A stretch of 64,000 bases of DNA. It comes from Stappia sp. MMSF_3263. Its GTDB lineage: Bacteria; Pseudomonadota; Alphaproteobacteria; Rhizobiales; Stappiaceae. Position 1 is the first letter of the stretch. Each line of letters starts with the position of its first letter. This document shows positions 60,932 to 64,000 of this stretch, in pieces. The position numbers and the translations under genes were made by a program. The DNA lies in NCBI RefSeq assembly GCF_030733745.1, contig NZ_JASHIK010000021.1:1-64000 (forward strand). Direction: 5' to 3'. A model generated the notes under the pieces. The model was given only the letters and a program-made list of their open reading frames with translations, had not been told where the DNA came from and made no database searches.

Positions 60932-62383
60932 ATGCTGCGTGACGTCGACCTCGCCGAAGCCTTCGTCGCCAACCTGCCGATCATCGCGGCCTTCACGCTG
61001 GCGCTCTACGCGCTGGCGGCTGTCTGCGCCGTGCGGGAAGTGCTGAACTCGCGCACCGCGCAAGGCTCGATCGCCTGGCTGCTGTCGCTTCTGTTCCTGC
61101 CGTTCCCGACCGCCTTCCTCTATCTCGTCTTTGGCTGGAAACGCTTCGAGGATTACGGCGAGGTGCGCGCCTATGCCGGACGGGCCACCCGGGCAGCACG
61201 CGCGGGGGAACTGCGGCTGGCCGATGCCAAGACCAGCACCAGCTGGCCGGTGCTCACCCGCATCGCGCAGATCCCGTTCCTAGCCGGCAACAGCGTCGAT
61301 CTGCTGATCGACGGGCCCGACACGTTCGATTCCATTCTCGCCGGCATCGCCGCCGCCCGCCGCGAGGTGCTGGTGCAGTTCTTCATCATCCGCGACGACG
61401 GGCTGGGCCGGCGCTTCGCCGATGCCTTGATCGAACGCGCGCGGGCCGGTGTCGCCGTGCATCTGCTTTATGACGATGTCGGCAGCAAGAGCCTGCCGCG
61501 CAGCTATCGGCGAAGATTGCGCGAGGCCGGCGTCAGGGTTGCCGGCTTCAACCAGCGGCACAAGTGGCTGCGGGTGACCGGGCCGATGCGCCTCAACTAC
61601 CGCAATCACCGCAAGATCGTCGTCGTCGACGGACAGAGTGCCTGGGTCGGCGGGCACAATGTCGGCGATGAATATATCGGTCTCTCGGCGGATTTCGGCC
61701 ACTGGCGCGACACGCATGTGCGTGTCGACGGCCCCTCGGCCATCGCCTGCGCCCTCTCCTTCTGCGAGGACTGGCACTGGGCGACGGGAACGCCGATCCG
61801 CCCCTTCCTGCCGGTGCCGATCCCGCAACCGGGCGACGAGCCGGTGCTGGTGATGCCGACGGGGCCTGCGGATACGTTCGAGGATTGCGGCATCGCGTTC
61901 TCCGAGGCCATTTCGCGGGCTCGCGAGAGGCTCTGGATCGTCAGCCCCTATTTCGTCCCGGAAGCCGCGATGCAGACCGCCCTGCTTGCCGCCGCCATGC
62001 GCGGCGTCGACGTGCGCATCCTGCTCCCCGAGAAGGCGGATCACCGGCTGGTGTGGCTGGCCAGCTACGCCCATGCCGACGACATGGTCGACCACGGCAT
62101 CAAGATCTATCGCTACACGGCCGGCTTCCTGCACCAGAAGGTCATTCTCGTCGACGACGCGCTGGCCGGCATCGGCACGGTCAATTTCGACGCCCGCTCG
62201 TTCCGGATCAATTTCGAGATCACCTTGTGGTTCACGCATGAGCGCACGATCGGCAAGGTTGCCGAGATGCTGACCCGAGACTTCAAGCAGAGCCGCGCGA
62301 CGACGGCGCAGGACCTTGCGGTGCGCTCCTTCGCCTTCCGCTTCATCGCCCAGGCGGCACGGCTGTTCTCCCCGATTTTGTGA
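60932..62383 (+). CDS. cls: Cardiolipin synthase
   Basis: The 483-residue membrane enzyme joins two phosphatidylglycerols into cardiolipin. Two N-terminal membrane segments (about residues 15-35 and 48-68) precede two phospholipase-D HKD motifs, HRKIVVVDGQSAWVGGHN and HQKVILVDDALAGIGTVNFD. Length and order fit bacterial ClsA-type enzymes. It starts 7 bp after cysK on the same strand and is likely co-transcribed with it. Confidence 0.93.
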   Translation: MLRDVDLAEAFVANLPIIAAFTLALYALAAVCAVREVLNSRTAQGSIAWLLSLLFLPFPTAFLYLVFGWKRFEDYGEVRAYAGRATRAARAGELRLADAKTSTSWPVLTRIAQIPFLAGNSVDLLIDGPDTFDSILAGIAAARREVLVQFFIIRDDGLGRRFADALIERARAGVAVHLLYDDVGSKSLPRSYRRRLREAGVRVAGFNQRHKWLRVTGPMRLNYRNHRKIVVVDGQSAWVGGHNVGDEYIGLSADFGHWRDTHVRVDGPSAIACALSFCEDWHWATGTPIRPFLPVPIPQPGDEPVLVMPTGPADTFEDCGIAFSEAISRARERLWIVSPYFVPEAAMQTALLAAAMRGVDVRILLPEKADHRLVWLASYAHADDMVDHGIKIYRYTAGFLHQKVILVDDALAGIGTVNFDARSFRINFEITLWFTHERTIGKVAEMLTRDFKQSRATTAQDLAVRSFAFRFIAQAARLFSPIL

Positions 62384-62477
62384 CGTTGCGTCAGTTTTCG
62401 CAGGAGCCTGCGGCAGTTGATTGCCCTTGCCGATCGGATAGGGTGGCGCTCCGGCCTGAATCATCGAGGACTGCCAC

Positions 62478-63191
62478 ATGACGGAACTGCTCTTTCGCGA
62501 CGATGCCTATCTGCGCAGCTGCGAGGCGCGGGTAACCGCCATCACGGAGCGCGGCGGCGTGGTCACGGACCGGACAGTCTTCTACGCGACCGGTGGCGGC
62601 CAGCCTGGCGACAACGGCCGGATCGAGCTTGCCGACGGGCAGCAGATCGAGATCGCCACCACCGTCTATGGCGAGGATCGCAGCCAGATCGTCCATGTGC
62701 CGGCGGAAGGCTCCGCCCTGCCGGCGGTCGGCGACACGGTGGTGCTGCATCTGGACTGGGAGCGGCGCTACCGCCTGATGCGGGTCCACACGGCGCTGCA
62801 CCTCTTGTCCGTCGTTCTGCCCTTCCCGGTCACCGGCGGGCAGATCGGCGAGGGCGAGGGCCGGCTCGACTTCGACATTCCCGAGGCCGCCCTCGACAAG
62901 GACGAGATCGCGGCGAAGGTCAACGAGATCGCCGGCGCCGACCATGCCGTCACATCCGACTGGATCACCGACGAGGAATTGCTGGCCAGGCCGGAAATGG
63001 TCAAGACGATGAGCGTCAAGCCACCGATGGGCTCGGGCCGGGTGCGGCTCATCCGCATCGGCGATGTCGACCTGCAGCCCTGCGGCGGCACCCATGTCGG
63101 CCAGACGGCCGAGATCGGGCCGCTCGACGTCACCAAGATCGAGAAAAAAGGCCGGCAGAATCGCCGTGTCCGCATCAAGCTGGCGGACTGA
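62478..63191 (+). CDS. Alanyl-tRNA editing protein (AlaX-type)
   Basis: The 237-residue protein is a free-standing trans-editing enzyme that removes wrongly attached serine or glycine from tRNA-Ala. It contains the zinc site halves HTALHLL (about residues 103-109) and CGGTHV near the C-terminus, and the FYATGGGQPGDNG segment typical of the AlaRS second additional domain. It lies between cls and sseA on the same strand. Confidence 0.9.
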   Translation: MTELLFRDDAYLRSCEARVTAITERGGVVTDRTVFYATGGGQPGDNGRIELADGQQIEIATTVYGEDRSQIVHVPAEGSALPAVGDTVVLHLDWERRYRLMRVHTALHLLSVVLPFPVTGGQIGEGEGRLDFDIPEAALDKDEIAAKVNEIAGADHAVTSDWITDEELLARPEMVKTMSVKPPMGSGRVRLIRIGDVDLQPCGGTHVGQTAEIGPLDVTKIEKKGRQNRRVRIKLAD

Positions 63192-63237
63192 CGCGCAACG
63201 TCAGGCCGGCCCGACCGTTCCCACAAGAGGCAGAACC

Positions 63238-64000
63238 ATGGCGCTTTCCCCTCTCGTTTCGACACAGTGGCTGGCGGAAAAGCTCGCCTCCCCAGACATC
63301 GTCGTCGTCAATGCCTGGCTGCCGCCAGTCGGCAAGCCGAATGCCGAGCCGGAGTACCGGGACGGCCATATTCCCGGCGCGATCTTCTTCGACGTCAACG
63401 CCATCAGCGACACGACGAGCGACCTGCCGCACATGCTGCCGCCGGCGCATGTCTTCTCCTCGATGATGCGCCGCCTGGGCATCGGCGACGGCCAGACCAT
63501 CGTCGTCTACGACGGGGTCGGGCTTTATTCCGCTGCCCGCGTGTGGTGGATGTTCCGCGCCATGGGCGTGGAGCAGGTGTTCGTCCTCGACGGCGGCCTG
63601 CCGAAATGGCGGGAGGAAGGCCACCCGATCGAGGACATGCCGCCACCCCCGCGCGGCGAGCGGCATTTCACCGCAAGGCTCAACAACGGCCTCGTCGCCA
63701 ATCTGGACAAGGTGGCACAGGCCCTGACGAGCGGTGCCCAGGTGCTCGACGCGCGCTCGCGGGGCCGCTTCGCCGGCACCGACCCGGAACCACGCGCGGG
63801 CCTGCGTTCGGGTCACATGCCGGGGGCGCTCAACCTGCCCTTCACCGAGCTTCTCGACGACGGCCGCATGAAGCCGGCGGACGAACTTGCAAGCGCCTTC
63901 GACGCGGCCAGCCTCGACCGCTCGCGCCCGGTGATCACCACCTGCGGATCCGGCGTCACCGCCGCGATCCTGTCGCTGGCGCTGGCCGTCACCGGCCACG
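63238..64000 (+). CDS. sseA: 3-mercaptopyruvate sulfurtransferase, 5' part
   Basis: The open frame starts at the ATG at 63238 and runs off the window after about 254 residues. It has two rhodanese domains: the first with YRDGHIPGAIFFDVNAISD and YDGVGLYSAARVWWMFRAMG, and the second with DARSRGRFAGTDPEPRAGLRSGHMPGALNLP and the active-site loop CGSGVTA, which is the SseA version of the rhodanese loop. The enzyme transfers sulphur from 3-mercaptopyruvate to thiols or cyanide. Only about 30 C-terminal residues should be missing. Confidence 0.93.
   Translation, partial: MALSPLVSTQWLAEKLASPDIVVVNAWLPPVGKPNAEPEYRDGHIPGAIFFDVNAISDTTSDLPHMLPPAHVFSSMMRRLGIGDGQTIVVYDGVGLYSAARVWWMFRAMGVEQVFVLDGGLPKWREEGHPIEDMPPPPRGERHFTARLNNGLVANLDKVAQALTSGAQVLDARSRGRFAGTDPEPRAGLRSGHMPGALNLPFTELLDDGRMKPADELASAFDAASLDRSRPVITTCGSGVTAAILSLALAVTGH

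Overview
The window is GC-rich chromosomal DNA of an alphaproteobacterium, most likely in the Hyphomicrobiales (a Stappiaceae-like lineage is a guess). The grounds are the aerobic, CobN-type cobalamin genes, the LivFGHM-type catabolic transporter, the ChrR/photolyase/CFA light-stress set and the codon bias. No phage, IS element or CRISPR array was recognised.

Region 1 (1-1738): the 3' part of cobD, a DUF938 methyltransferase and a small membrane protein. Region 2 (1967-20454): a large, apparently self-contained catabolic locus. A minus-strand operon encodes an XDH-type FAD subunit, a fused [2Fe-2S]/molybdopterin hydroxylase and a HyuA/HyuB ATP-dependent lactamase pair. A divergent plus-strand operon encodes a ferredoxin-NADP reductase, a 6-hydroxynicotinate-reductase-like Fe-S flavoprotein (Hnr), a UPF0280 (ApbE-superfamily) protein, two DUF1185 paralogues, a Rieske oxygenase, a branched-chain-type ABC importer with a fused LivH-LivM permease, and a MarR regulator. 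Three copies of a 14-bp near-palindrome, GTTTGCATRCTAAC, mark the promoters. My reading is uptake of an N-heteroaromatic acid, Mo-dependent ring hydroxylation, ring reduction by Hnr to a six-membered lactam, and ATP-driven ring opening by HyuAB. The true substrate is unknown.

Region 3 (20526-29290): a cobalamin operon on the minus strand (cobU-cobW-cobN-cobO-orphan gene-yrhK-cobQ) behind a cobalamin riboswitch. Region 4 (29489-34204): tRNA-Asn followed by a TetR-controlled cassette (two SDRs, an alpha/beta hydrolase, a YciI protein), an AbiEi-like remnant and a DUF4287 gene; it looks like an island beside a tRNA. Region 5 (34243-38122): a cupin/MarR pair sharing tandem palindromes, a two-domain VOC protein and a chemoreceptor. 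Region 6 (38404-42531): an ECF sigma/anti-sigma pair flanked by a fasciclin gene and a DUF7282 gene that share an ECF-like promoter motif (GAAACC-N15-CGGTA), then a three-domain META protein.

Region 7 (42555-50294): a molybdate/tungstate locus with a molbindin, a MOT1-type permease, a TupABC importer, an extra ModA-like binding protein and a BtuFCD-like importer that may be MolABC-like. It could supply the metal for the Mo-hydroxylase of region 2. Region 8 (50649-59497): an unknown exported protein, then photolyase, FAD oxidoreductase, DUF1365, CFA-type methyltransferase, MFS carrier, SDR and a ChrR-like anti-sigma factor. No rpoE is next to chrR, and two zinc-binding cysteines of the ChrR anti-sigma domain are replaced. 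Region 9 (59884-64000): cysK, cardiolipin synthase, an alanyl-tRNA editing protein and a truncated sseA.
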